From Pohlia nutans (lineage: Eukaryota; Streptophyta; Bryopsida; Bryales; Mniaceae), in NCBI GenBank assembly GCA_022496805.1, contig CM040086.1, positions 16,172,212 through 16,236,211 of the forward strand: a DNA stretch of 64,000 nt. The letters run 5' to 3'. Below the pieces are notes generated by a model, which had not been told where the DNA came from, did no database searches, and worked only from the letters and a program-made list of their open reading frames with translations. Below are positions 12,334-24,532 of this stretch, piece by piece (position 1 is the first letter of the stretch; every line of letters begins with the position of its first letter). A program made the position numbers and the translations under genes.

Positions 12334-12657
12334 GGTTTGCTCCCATTGTTTAGGGTTCAGCAGCCACAACTGAAGAAAATGTAGAAGAAAAAAAAGACAA
12401 CGAAGACAAAAAGGAAGACAAGAAAAAAGACAAAAAGAAGACAAGAAAGAAATCAAGATAAAAAAGAAAAGATAAAAGAAAAGATAAAGATGAGAATAAA
12501 ATTTTATTAAAATAATTATTTGTTTACAATGTAAGGGATTGAAGAAAGACAATAATCGTTGGTTTTTTAAAAATAAAAGTTAGACAAATAAAATCATGCG
12601 CTCGGGGACGAAGTGCATGATTATATAGCCAAGTGCGTAAATAGCGAATTGTGTGTT
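11210..12657. mobile_element. Long inverted-repeat (foldback) element, about 1.45 kb
   Basis: The left end AACACGCAATTCGCTATTTATG and the right end, inverse AACACACAATTCGCTATTTACG, form clear terminal inverted repeats. Inside are mirrored pyrimidine/purine tracts: TCTT-rich on the left and AAGA-rich on the right. The interior has several hairpins built on AGGGTTCA...TGAACCCT, long T and A runs, and two copies of the 20-bp palindrome GGGTGCGCGGCCGCGCACCC at 11912-11931 and 12143-12162. Open frames here are low-complexity and not genes. Confidence 0.65.
11411..11510. repeat. 12-bp minisatellite, CTTGTCTTC-type unit
   Basis: About eight degenerate copies of CTTGTCTTCTTT/CTTGTCTTCCTT in tandem inside the foldback element. 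Their purine-rich complement reappears in shorter form near 12400-12470. Confidence 0.75.
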
Positions 12658-13187
12658 ATTTATTACAACAATTTTGATTGTAGAAAATCCATGTAGGGTC
12701 GGAATAAGGTCCTTGTACCTCATGTGGAATGACACATTAGATGACATATAAGAGATTGCAACTTCATAGTTTAGAAAGTAAAACTAAAACCTCGACTTAG
12801 ATACTCACACTTTGACACCCCTATTCTTCTATTAATGAGAAGTACAAACTGAACGGAGGAATATTGTTCACACAAAGATGGCGCGTAGGAACGTGGTCCT
12901 CTAGTATTTTCACAAATGTAGAGAGAAGAAGCAAGCAGCCTTGACGAAGGAGTTCTCGGCTACTTGGTGTACTAATGAGATTTTTTGCACCGGTAGTACT
13001 TTCTTAGCCATATGAAAACTTGCTCTCACTCTCACTTACATGCTGCCCATTATCTAGGACCCGAATTGATTGTTCTTTTTTTTTATTCCTCGCACTTTAA
13101 TAAATTGGTCTCACTCTTTCAAAAAATTAAAAAAGTACAAACGGAATGATTGTTCCATTGCTGATAAAACCCATCGACATAAGGTGG
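12658..13187. other. Intergenic, no recognised feature
   Basis: No gene or bounded repeat was recognised. Confidence 0.5.
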
Positions 13188-13592
13188 TTACCCCATTCCC
13201 AACTGAATAAGAAATACGGATATGAGGGATTGATATTATTTAGTATTACTATTTTTTAGAGGTAGGCAAGAAGAAATAGATTCCAACACAAGTTCAAACA
13301 TCATTTTTGGATGAAGAATGAATTAGTTATAAATTTTCAAAGTTGAAGCATGACGCATCCCATTCACGTCATATAGGTACACTTCTTTCTGTCTAAAGAA
13401 GATTTGTATTGCACACACTAAAGATGCTTAAACCAACAACAACAAATCCATAACCACACTTACATATACTAAAACCAACAAGAGAGAACCCATTACCAAC
13501 TGTAACTCGTGCTACAACCAACATCATTACAACATTGATTGCGGATAATGCCCCTAGCTGTTGGTGAAAGGAGCCAGTTGGGAATGGGGTAA
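13188..13592. mobile_element. MITE with TTACCCCATTCCCAACTG ends
   Basis: Terminal inverted repeats TTACCCCATTCCCAACTG (13188-13205) and CAGTTGGGAATGGGGTAA (ending 13592) bound about 405 bp of noncoding DNA. It directly abuts the next MITE. Confidence 0.65.
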
Positions 13593-14008
13593 GAGCATGC
13601 CCAACAGCATGCAAAAGCACCAGTCTAACCTCAAGGTGGCGGAGGTTTGGCATGAACATGGCCCCAGCAGCAGTAGAAAATTTCATCTCAATCACCAAGA
13701 TAGCTTGGCAGTGGACTTTATTTGAGTTTTCTCCGCCATATACTGAAGCTTTGGAGGAAGAAAATTGCTCACGCCAAGCAAGAATCTTTGCCAATCAAAG
13801 GTAAGATAATGGCCTTGAAGCCTATTCATTGGCTCATGCTTCAAGGCCATCAAGTGTTATGAATTACTTTCTCTTTTAATAAACTGCCTTGGAGTTCGCA
13901 CAAGGATTGTTGTTGGGGTACTTCTATTCCAACATTCCTCTAAGTTTAAAATGGCCGTCAACTTGATGCTTGGCGGACTTATTTGATCTGGAGCTGCTGG
14001 GCATGCTC
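13593..14008. mobile_element. PIF/Harbinger-like MITE, TAA duplication
   Basis: It begins GAGCATGCCCAACAGC and ends GCTGCTGGGCATGCTC, flanked by TAA at 13590-13592 and TAA at 14009-14011. Three-base TWA duplications are typical of PIF/Harbinger (Tourist-type) elements. Related segments lie at 6556-8440 and 10320-10585. Confidence 0.7.
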
Positions 14009-14020
14009 TAACCACCTTAA

Positions 14021-14402
14021 CCCTTAAAGGACAACCCCATCCCCACGGGCTTGGTTTGAAGGAATAATTGGAGACAAAGTTTCATTTCTCAACCAAATCA
14101 AGCGAGACTTGTTGCGTTGGAAAGCTACTGAAAAAGCGATCTAGATTCCAAATTTTCGCCTCATTTGAGAGATTGTGGAATCGTTGGTAAGCAATCTAAG
14201 TTATGGAATTGAACAAATTTTAAGGATGGGGCAGCTGAAGTTCAGCAGTGCCGCAGTGCTACAGTGCTAGCTAGCAGTGCACTGCAGAGCCGTTTTTGTA
14301 AAAATAAAATAAATAAATAAAAAAATTCAAAAAAAAAAAAATTCAAAAAAAATTAGATTCTTTCCGGGCTGCCCACCCAGGACCCAAATTGTCCTTTAAG
14401 GG
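14021..14402. mobile_element. TTAA-flanked CCC-terminal MITE
   Basis: Flanked by TTAA at 14017-14020 and 14403-14406. Terminal inverted repeats CCCTTAAAGGACAA / TTGTCCTTTAAGGG match over 14 bp. Length 382 bp, no reading frame. Member of the TTAA family discussed in the findings. Confidence 0.8.
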
Positions 14403-14577
14403 TTAACCCAAACAAACAAACTTTTCGGCTCCCTAACAAATTCTAGCCACTCGGTCTCCACAGCAGGACAACCTCGAAGTTTGGAATTAAAAGAAAAAGA
14501 AAAAGGCAAGGAATCTACACAGCGTGAACATCTCACGTGAGAAGACGGGAGAGTGCTGTCAGAGTAGGATATTTGTA

Positions 14578-15227
14578 GAGCATCTCCAGCAAAACTTTGG
14601 AAAACGGACAAACTCGGAAGAACACAAAGTCATCTTCAGTGTCCTTCTCCATCATAGTATTTAATAGCCTTCATGAACTTTGCCATTCCTTCATGTACTT
14701 GGCTCATTATATTTGGACTCCACCTATCCATTTAGGACGGGCGTCCATGCATCGATGGTGGGTATTGAAAAGATGGAAGCTACCGATTTATCACCGAAAG
14801 GGGTGAATTCAATCTTCAATTGGTTTTTCATTTGTACCGAAATGGGTCCGGAGTATGGTTGGTTCTTGAGACCTTGTTTCTTGTCTTCTAGCAGCTTTTA
14901 TCAACCCGATCTTCACGTGGAAGCCTTGCCTTTTGTTAGTGATTGTGTCTTGTTGGGTCTCGAATATGTTGTATTGATTTGTTTGTGGACCAAGGCAATA
15001 CCACTGCAAACTAATGGATAGCAAATAACTATTTCGCCTTGCTTCCAATCATGTGCCAACACGTGTTAATAGTCTGTGTCACTATTCATCTTAACTTAGA
15101 TTCCATTAGTGAGTTGAGGACTCGGATATCTAGGAGATTGACTAAGCCCAAGATGATCAATTTCGTGTTAGTTATTCATCCATTCTACAAGGAACATGGC
15201 CTCTTCGGAGTGCTGCTGGAGAAGCTC
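14578..15227. mobile_element. Harbinger-like MITE, about 650 bp
   Basis: The left end GAGCATCTCCAGCAAAACTTTGG mirrors the right end GTGCTGCTGGAGAAGCTC followed by TAA. Frames inside (14680-15021 and others) show no family likeness. Confidence 0.55.
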
Positions 15228-15360
15228 TAAATGAAGTTAATTGATGTGGTCAGTTGATTTATTTATTCATAAGGCAACAACTGAAAGTAACTTACCCGAC
15301 CGATTCGCTGAGTATTGCTAAGTTGATCAGTTGATCACAATTCCAAAAAGTATGTATAGG

Positions 15361-15560
15361 AGCATCTCCAATGGTGACTCGTGGAACTTGAGTGATGCTT
15401 CAAAATATTCTAAAACATAAAGAGTCTAAAATAAAACTCCCCCACCCAAGGCACTCAAACATAGCTTTAATTAATTAAAGAACCAATCATGAGCCACCAC
15501 ATGCAAAAACATTGTCTATAAGAAATAAATGTACCTAGATATAATTTAGAGGCGACGCAC
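15361..15560. mobile_element. Harbinger-like MITE, left part only
   Basis: It starts GGAGCATCTCCAATGGTGACTCG and continues with words that match, in inverse, the element at 43020-43345 (AACCAATCA, AGCCACCACAT). The right end is missing. Confidence 0.45.
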
Positions 15561-15850
15561 TAGAGTTATTCTTAAAGCCACCTTGTATTTGAATAAGATA
15601 CCATGAATTTTGCTTTAATATACTCTTATTTGTTCACTTCAAATAGTTAAAAGGTATGAAAGAGCTTCGTAGCCTTTCACTATTAAGTGTGCAAGAACTT
15701 GGTAGTCTTTAAGTTCATGGAAAACTAATTTAACTAGAGTCATCCGCAAAGTCTGTAAAAGAAGGGTGACTGGACCAAAGTTTGTGAAAACTATGGTTGA
15801 GAACCCAGTAAAAGTAAATGTATCAGTTGCTTTCAAAAAATCTCGAGGTA
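15561..15850. repeat. AGAGTTATTC repeat copy, with empty TTAA site
   Basis: A degenerate copy of the repeat that forms the hairpin at 55017-55376, and that was interrupted at 18955-20044. At 15603-15625 it reads through TTTTGCTTTAATATACTC without interruption, so it holds the pre-insertion form of the TTAA site at 15615-15618. Confidence 0.6.
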
Positions 15851-17235
15851 TGAAGGTTTCAAGGCTCCAAAACGGTGCCCAAGAACTTTAAACCCTCAGT
15901 TTTCATGATTCAACGAATTGTAATTAATTCATGGAGCCCCAAGCTTTAACTCCGCCTATGATGTCCCTAAATTAGCTTTATGCTTCTGCCAAATTCAAAT
16001 CAATGCTTCTGTCTCCACCACCGCCTCATTCGGCGCATGCTCTGTTAGTTGCTAATTAATGAACCTCACTCAATTTTTGTTTCCTGAAATTTCAATAAAA
16101 CTTAGGTTGTAAGTGGCACATCACGAACTTCAAGGCATGTGAACATGGTGCATTGAAATGCAATTAAGGTAATTTGGTGCCAACCTCCATACCAACCTAG
16201 TATGGATAAAATGACACTAAAATGACATTTATGTAGCCTTTGGTGTCAAAATGGCACCAAAATAAGGTAGAGGGCTCATAAACCGATCAAATTTCAGTTT
16301 GGCCTATTGCACAGTGGAGTGTTCAAAAGAGTATTTTTGGGAGAATGTGCAAACTTTGTTTGAGAGCATTGATGATGGAATAAAAAAATTCCAATTTTTT
16401 TTTATTTAGTTATGAATTTCGGAAGGTGATGTCATAGGTGTTCCTTAAACCGATCAAGTTGTGGTGTACATTTGAAGGTGGGCTTGAAGGCTAGAATCTT
16501 CTTTCTATTCAGATTGGCCTAGTGCACGGTTTTTGGTCCTGCACGGATTATGAGCCATCTGCCTTAATCTGGCCCAACTTTTGTGCATCCAGTTTGCAAA
16601 AAACTCTACTATATGAGAAATTTTGCGAGTGTTGCCCTCATTTTTGTAAAGAACCTCCTTCCATTTTTCATCCGTATCTGGCGAGTCAACATATTCCCCG
16701 GTGGAGATGCTCATTATCCTACTGTCATGTTGATTGACGTGATTTAAAAATCACGTGGCAATTGATTCCATGAGCCTGCCTGTCACCACCGATCGAAGAT
16801 GCTCAGCGGCGTGAAAGCTGCTTTGGGATTCCGGGCGACGGCGTCGTCACATGAAACTCGTGACCAATCATCCGCACGCGCACGATTACTCCGTTGCACC
16901 CACCCGCACATTGTTTACTATTTCCCCCTCACTTTTCTATTCAATTCCAACTCTGGCTGTTGCTGTTCAGTTTTGGCAGCAGTGATCTCAGAACCACTTT
17001 ATGACATTTAGAACGTTATGCGACCTCCCACATAAATGGTATCTACTTTTGCTACCTAGTGCATACAATACTCACGATACCTCTATAATATCCGGCAATA
17101 CCCTTGATATATTAAGGGGATACCATGATGATATCCGCGGATATCACCTCATGAAGTTGGAGCATTCTCGCTACGTTTCAAATTTTTATTCATTTTCTTT
17201 CTTTATATGTTTAGCAGTCCTATTTTTTTTGGGTA
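15851..17235. other. Intergenic, no recognised feature
   Basis: No gene and no bounded repeat seen. Open frames at 16505-16737 overlap on both strands and lack coding character. Confidence 0.45.
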
Positions 17236-18541
17236 GAAATACAGCTAAGGTAGGAAAACCAAAAACGGTTAATGCCCTCAAGGCGTGCACTAGAGTTTTT
17301 TAAAAGCAGGGAGGTGGTAGACCGAAAATGGAGAATTTTTGCATGACAAGGATTACTAAAAAATTACTAAAAATTACTAATTTTTTTGGAATCTTGTGTG
17401 CGGTTTTCTGTGATATTAGTTAACCGTTTTAGGTGCTTTCATGTGTAGAAAAGGAAGAGTCTAGTGTACAATACCCTATAACAAGTGTTGCAACCCCACT
17501 TTCAAACTTCACAGTAAAACATTTATCACACTCACTACAACGGGATGTTGACCATGAAATTTTGCATGCACCACCGTTTGGACAAAAAGCATTTTTGGGC
17601 AAAATTTGGTATGTTAAAAATGAACGGTTTATGAAATAGAGTTATTTTGCTAACTTTTGGGCCTTCGTTAAAAAAAATTCATATATGGTACCCAATAGCT
17701 GCCATGGATCCAAATTTTTGGTAGAAGGTAGAAGTCGTAATGAGGAACAATATGGTGATATAAAAAATAATGGTATTCCTAGGTATTTTTGTATCCAGTT
17801 GCAATTCAAAATTTTAATAAGAACGCTAAATTTTAGTTTGATTACAAAATAATGTATTAAATGACCTTTTTCTCATCTTTTTGTGACACCAAGTTATTCC
17901 TTACTATGACAACATGGTGTAACAAAAAAAGTGAGAAAAATAGAAAATTACTTTATTTTGTAATCAAACTAAAATTTAGCGTTCTTATTAAAATTTTGAA
18001 TTGCAACTGGATACAAAAATACCTAGAAATACCATTATTTTTTATATCACCATATTGTTCCTCATTACGACTTCTACCTTCTACCAAAAATTTGGATCCA
18101 TGGCAGCTATTGGGTACCATATATGAATTTTTTTTAACGAAGGCCCAAAAGTTAGCAAATTAGCTCTATTTCATAAACCGTTCATTTTTAACATACCAAA
18201 TTTTGCCCAAAAATGCTTTTTGTCCAAGTGGTGGTGCATGCAAAATTTCATGGTCAACATCCCGTTGTAGTGAGTGTGATAAATGTTTTACTGTGAGGTT
18301 TGAAAGTGGGGTTGCAACACTTGTTATAGGGTACTGTACAAGAAGGGGATTTGACAAACTTCCTACTTTGAGAAATTGTAGATAATTATTTACGGGGAAT
18401 AAAAATACGAAACAACTTGCATTCTTCATCATTTCTTCTTCTTCATCTCAAAAAAATTTCACATAATTTCTAACTCCATTCCTTCTGATCAAATCACCTT
18501 ATTTTCACCGTTTTTGGTTTTCCTACCTTAATTTTAGCCAG
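17236..18541. mobile_element. Large foldback element with long, gap-free arms
   Basis: An inverted repeat centred at 17902.5. From 17465 to 18340 the two arms align without any indel over about 430 bp and differ at only a few per cent of sites by eye. The outer ends (AAGGTAGGAAAACCAAAAACGGT near 17247 and its inverse ending about 18529) also pair but with small length differences. The mirrored frames at 17433-17639 and 18166-18432 are the same arm read twice and are not evidence of a gene. Confidence 0.75.
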
Positions 18542-18909
18542 TTTTGAGATCACTGTTCGGCAGCCACTGAGGCGGTAAGGGTAAATTGTCAATAAGTTTT
18601 AAAAGCCCGGGTTGCCGTTTGTTTCAAGGAAAATAAACTCGATTGATCATGGCAGTGATCACAAGTGTTCGTTTTTTTACCAAAGAGACGCTAAAAATTT
18701 AAACTTGTGTTGACTTTCCGTGCTGGTTGTTCCTGTCCAGGAAGACCTAACTGAAGTTCACATGTCCTGTGCTGCTTGTGCTTTTAGTGAAAGTAATCAT
18801 AACGCTTGAGTAAGTTAGAGGTGGAATACATGAACCATCAATGAAGCTATTAAAAAATACATTCAAAATACTAAACAAATAAGTCAAACAATGCATGAAT
18901 AACGTTCAT

Positions 18910-20180
18910 AATGGAGTTATCTGTAAAGTCGAGTAAGATACCGTGAATTTTGCTTTAACCCTTAACCCTTTAAGGTCCCGATTCAATAGCGTTTTCAAAT
19001 ATTCGTTATAAAATGTTCGATAAAAGTTTAAAATGGAGTTGATGTACAAAGCAAAGTTATAAATGTCAATGCGAAGATAACATCTGTACGGTTGGATTCA
19101 TCATAATTTTGATTAATAATTTTAAATTAATTTTGCAAGGTTTTCTCTTGAAATTCAATTTAAAATCCAAAATTAACATTAAAATTTAAAAAAAAATTGT
19201 AATGAAATTGGAATAACATGCACTACAAGATGGTATGGTTTTCATTATTTGATTTTACTTATTATGGAAAATCATGTTTAAGGTCTCACTTTTTGAACTA
19301 AGAATGAAACTTGACAAAAACCGCTTTTGCTATTTTTTAGAAATTCTCAATATCTTATTTTGATTATCCATACCGTACAAATGGTAGTCAACTAGCACAA
19401 GAATTAGAAAAAAATGGATGGATGAAAAACATCACCGTAAGCGGTGAAGGGACGCGTCAGAAATCATCCAGCGTCCAGAATATGGACGCTGGAGCGTTAA
19501 AGGGTTAAACGCTCCTGCGTCCAATATCTGGACGATGGACAGATTCAAGTTATGCGATTCTCATCCGAATTGGACAGTTTTCATCCAAATAAATTTCTCT
19601 TGGTTCTTGTGCAAGTTTACTATCTATTGTACAGTTTGGATATTTAAAATGGGTAATTATGATTTTTGGAAAAATCACACAATTGATTTATGTCAAGTTT
19701 CATACTTAGTTCAAAAAATGAGACCTAAAACATGATTTTCTAAAATAAGTAGAATCAAATAATGGAACCATACCATCTCATAGAGCAGGTTATTCCAATT
19801 TCATTACAATATTAAAAAAAAAAATTGTGTTAATGTGGGATTTTTAATCGAATTTCAAGAGAAAACCTTACAAAAATAATTAAAAATACTAAATACAAAA
19901 CATGATAAATCCAACCGTACAAATGTGATCTTCGCGTTGACATTTACAACTTTGCTTTGTACATCAACTCCATTTTTGGTATTCATCTAACATTTTATAA
20001 CATTTCTTTGAAAACAATGCTGAATTGGGACCTTAAAGGGTTAATGTATTCTTATTTGTTCACCCCAAATAATTAAAAAATATGGAAAAGCTTGGGTCTA
20101 TCATTGTTGGGTGCATAAGAGCTTGGTGGTCTCTAAAGTCAAGGGAAACTAGTTTAGCCATCTAGAAAAACATCATCTAC
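18910..20180. repeat. AGAGTTATTC repeat copy split by a TTAA insertion
   Basis: The left piece (18910-18958, GGAGTTATCTGTAAAGTC...AATTTTGCTTTAA) and right piece (20041-20180, TTAATGTATTCTTATTTG...) are continuous parts of the repeat seen intact at 15561-15850 and 55017-55196. They are separated by the TTAA-family insertion. Confidence 0.7.
18966..20040. mobile_element. TTAA-family element, head-to-head dimer
   Basis: Ends CCCTTTAAGGTCCC(G/A)ATTCA match as inverted repeats, with TTAA at 18962-18965 and 20041-20044. The whole 1,075 bp is a loose palindrome of two copies of about 535 bp meeting at TTAA 19505-19508; mirrored landmarks include ATGTACAAAGCAAAGTT and CAACTTTGCTTTGTACAT. An extra TTAACCC (18955-18961) precedes the left end. 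Noncoding. Confidence 0.8.
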
Positions 20181-20632
20181 AAATGCAAATTACTATCCCA
20201 TCTTTGTTAGAAAGTGTAGAATCACCAAAAAGATGGGATAGTAGCATCAAAGATGTAACAAACATCATCTTCGAACCCGGCTAGAAATTGGAAATAAAGT
20301 TGTAGTATGACTCGCACTCAAAAGCTGCATCATTGAATACCTTGTTTCACGCACATGACCTTCAAAAATAGGTGATAGACCAAGTTGGAAAAATTGATAC
20401 TGGAACACCATCCTTGTAGAAGTTTGATTTGGCTATGAAGCGCAAATCTCCTCTAGATCCACAATCTCAGGCATTCTAGACATTTCAAAAAACAAACTAA
20501 TATGAAGCTCTACGCAGTCACTCTAATTATGAATGATACAATATTGTCTACACAACAAACCTCTCAATTACATCCACATAAAACAACATAACACCTTCTT
20601 TTTATAAACTCAACTACATAAATACTACTGTA
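20181..20632. other. Intergenic, no recognised feature
   Basis: No gene or repeat ends identified. Confidence 0.45.
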
Positions 20633-20787
20633 TGTACAATATATATAAATATATAAATATATAAATATATAAATATATAAATATATAAATATATAAATAT
20701 ATAAATATATAAATATATATAAATATATAAATATATAAATATATATAAATATAAATATATATATATATTTACACACACACACACACA
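20633..20787. repeat. (AAATATAT)n microsatellite followed by (AC)n
   Basis: About fourteen copies of an 8-bp AAATATAT unit with two shortened interruptions, then about eight AC units at 20771-20786. The long open frame here is simple-repeat translation. Confidence 0.9.
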
Positions 20788-23700
20788 AAAGATTCTATAC
20801 TAGATATTTAAAATATTGTACGCCACAACATTTATAAACATAGATCCTATATCCAACAAACTTGCACATGTGAACAAAATCTAATAACACACTAACAAAC
20901 ACTACACTACCCATCATTTCCCCTGCGTCAAAGAACACAAAATTTGTACGCAATACAAGCCACTAAGTCTACCAAAAATAATTTCCACTCTTCATTACAA
21001 TTTAATATTGTAAAATTTATAAAAAAATAAAAAAAAAATAAAAAAATAATAAAAAACACATAACAGAGCTCCATTCTACTTTACAAACCACAACATCTTC
21101 ATAAATAATAAAAGTGAATCATAATACCCTCCACAACATCTCCTCCGACTAACCAAGAACATATCAAACATCCACCTTTATACTGATAAATGATAACAAA
21201 ACATTTATAATACTATACAATGATACCAACCAAAATCCTACATATAAATAAGGTAACAAAACACACCATAGCTTAGCGAAGATAACACCAAAATCAACAA
21301 ACGTAAAAACCTTTTAATGTAACCACACAATTGCTTTAAAATTTAAACCATGCCTTCATACCTTAACAACCTCATAGAGCTCCTTAACAATATATCACGG
21401 CCCAACCCACACATCTCAAACCATCTAACAATCTCAAGTAATCTTTGCCTACAAAAACACCTTCATACATCATCTCTATACCCCCAATCATGTCTCCCTC
21501 CAAAACTATCACCACTCGTAGTGAAGTCAAATTTAAATCTCTTTCTACTGGTTGTTCCCACATCAACTCAAACCATGACCAACGACATGGTCCAGGAGCA
21601 TGACAAATCACCAACATTAAATGATGATTATCAATCAACTCCCAAGGACGGCCTTGACTAGCTCGCCTCAAGCCATCTCTAAGAAATACAAAACCTTGAT
21701 TCATTTACAAAAAACAAATAACAACTAAAGAAAACTACCAATGAATTAAACCAAGACACCAAACCAATACAAATCAAATTATATAGACAATAAAAGGGGA
21801 CGGGGCGCATGAAACATAATTGTAGCTCACAAGGATAACAACGTTGTCTATACCTAAATATAAACAAGTTCCGGTCACAACATCAAGGTTCTCAAATAAC
21901 ACCCTATGTCGGGTAGGAATACCAAATAAATATCATGCGCCATTCAATTCCAACCAAGGAAATTGAACCGGGACTCACAATCAACCAACTATCAACACTA
22001 AACAACATTATTTTCTAAGTATATCCACATATAGGTGTACAAATATCCTTAACAACAATAATTTAAAACATACATACAAACACTCAATCATCATAAATAT
22101 CTTTAACAATAATTAATTTATATCATTTCCAAGTAGAAAATAACATAATTGTATTCATATATTATATTTAGGATTAGTAGTATATTATCTTTATATAACT
22201 TATAGTAGGTAGATTGTAATTTATACAGTCCCACCACCGAAAGGTGGCAATACTCCAAAGAAGGGTCTGTTTAGGCCATGGGGCCTACCAACAACGCTCT
22301 TATGGATGAACAAACTCTTTATTCACTCCAGTTGTAGTATCGGAGTTCTATATATATAATTCTAGCCCAAAAAGCGAGTGTGAAGAGTTTATTGGGGAAG
22401 TGCTACATTGAAATCACCATATACTATAGCCAACAATATTTACGGGAGGCTTTGCTAGTAATTATTTTTCAAAATATTGTGCAAAAATTCATCTAAATTG
22501 GATGAATTTGTGTTAAATGGATGAGAATTTTTCCAAATGGATGAGTCTAGCCACACCATTCACCTACACACAATATATGGTGATTTTAGTGTACTATCTT
22601 GGCCACCATGACCAAAATGGTGCATCCTAATCGTACTTCCATAACTTAGTAATGACATGGAAGTACTTATTTCCATCTATCTAATCCTTAAAAGAAAAGC
22701 AATTTTTTTCAATTTCTTATTTTGGAAGGTGATTTTCTCAAAAGAATTTTTTTGAGGAATTTGTTTTATTACATTATAGTGTACACCAAAATGAAGCAAA
22801 ATATGCAATTTATTCTTTAATCGTTCAAATTAGCAATTTTTTCATTGCTCCAATGTAGATCATGAAAAAGTGCTCCTGAGACCATTTTTGGATTTTCCTC
22901 AATTTGGATGACGAGATGAACCCTTAAATTAAAAATTCAAAAGACCAAACAAAGAATATTCATTTGGCGCAACTTGAATAAAATAATATCATTGGACTGA
23001 GCTTCATAGAATTATGCATAGTTAAAGTTTTGTTGACTTCATGATATACGCAAAAAAGTTGATGTATATATCTCATATTAATATTGACTATTTAAAAAAT
23101 TAGATAGGTTGAGAATTTTGGACGGGGATGATTTTGAATTATTATTATCTACCAAAAACATCATTTTGGAGCATAAAGTATAAAAAATTGGACCCGAAAA
23201 GCCCTCCCAGGGATTCGTGATTCTTTAAAGATTAAACAAATTGAACATATTGTAGAACATGCCAAGTTTGTCAATAAAACTTTGAGGGAAAAATAAATTT
23301 TAGTTGAGTTGAATCAAAGTAAAATTACATTTTTTCAATAAAATTTGTAATTCCTATGAAGTTTTCACAATGATATGTTTTGAAGATACAAAACTACCCT
23401 AGGTGCAAGCCAAGAGCATCTCAAATATGCTAAATAATCATTCAAAATGAGGCTATAGCCAATAGTGAAGTTACGCTAAACTGCTCCATTTACACCCCAA
23501 GGAATCAATTTGAAGAGAAATTTGATTGTTGTGCGAAATTTCTTTCTAAACTGTCTCAATTGTTTAATCATCACTTTGTGATCTCATTGCCATTCACTGA
23601 AGTACCTAAAACCGTTCGATTTTCATCACAATCTCCGGACATACGTATGGAAATTGGAGCATTTCCTACTTTCAGTTTTGGATGAGATTTGGATATATTT

Positions 23701-24532
23701 ATTTATATTTTAGAAGCTTCCAAAAGTTGCCTCTTTTTCTCTGTTAAAATCCTACATTTGCTAGTTTGTGAATCCTAGTTTATGAATTCTACTTCATTGT
23801 GTTTCCAACCTTTTGTACAGTATAATAGGTCATTTTTTATTTTTTATCTTTATTTTTTATTTTTAGTCATGCTTTTAAAGGGGTTCATTTGTGTTGAAAC
23901 AAATTCCAAGTTCAAAACTTCAAGTATCCTTGGTAGGAGTCAAATATAACCAAGTCCCTATTGTCTTAGGGGTGAGGATGCAACCTTCGAAAAATGCATA
24001 GCTATTGTATGACAATACATGCAACATAAATACAACTGGCTATTCTATGAATTGACAAATTCTCCTGAACAAAAAACATCACACTCCCAAAACATAAGTA
24101 ACATGAGGAATTAGCATATAGAAACTAGTACTAAGTTTCATTCTTCCACAAAAGAATGACATCTTCAAATGATATTATCAAAGTCCTCATCTCGCCTAAT
24201 TGAACAATTTTACGTTAGTAATTTTTTCTGTCCTACCCCTAGTCTCTTCGGTTGTTCATGAATAAAAAAAAAGTACTCCCGGCAAATATCTCAAACTATG
24301 CTGACTCAGCCTGCCAAATCGAATGGTCTTTTCTATCATTAGTTGGTCAATTTACAACCTCAACGTTTCTACATCTGTACCTCGTCTCAATCTTTTCAAA
24401 TTCACTTGAAAATCTCCAAATGTTTTTTGGCTAGCTCATAACTAAACCATGGTACTCCCATACATTGATTTACACCAAATTCCAATTTTCACTTAGTGCA
24501 TTTAGTGTTCACTTTATGTGAGGTGATATTGA
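20788..24532. other. Intergenic, no gene recognised
   Basis: A strongly AT-rich stretch; 20900-22200 is notably A/C-rich on the plus strand. A possible decayed SINE tail (ACAAACTCTTTATTCACTCC) lies near 22308-22330. Frames at 21350-21704 overlap on both strands and show no family likeness. Confidence 0.45.

Noticed and set aside
17433..18432. Two similar small proteins on opposite strands
   Set aside because: The same sequence read from the two arms of one foldback; no independent coding evidence.
20564..20788. 74-codon frame rich in Tyr/Ile
   Set aside because: Simple translation of the AAATATAT and AC microsatellite.
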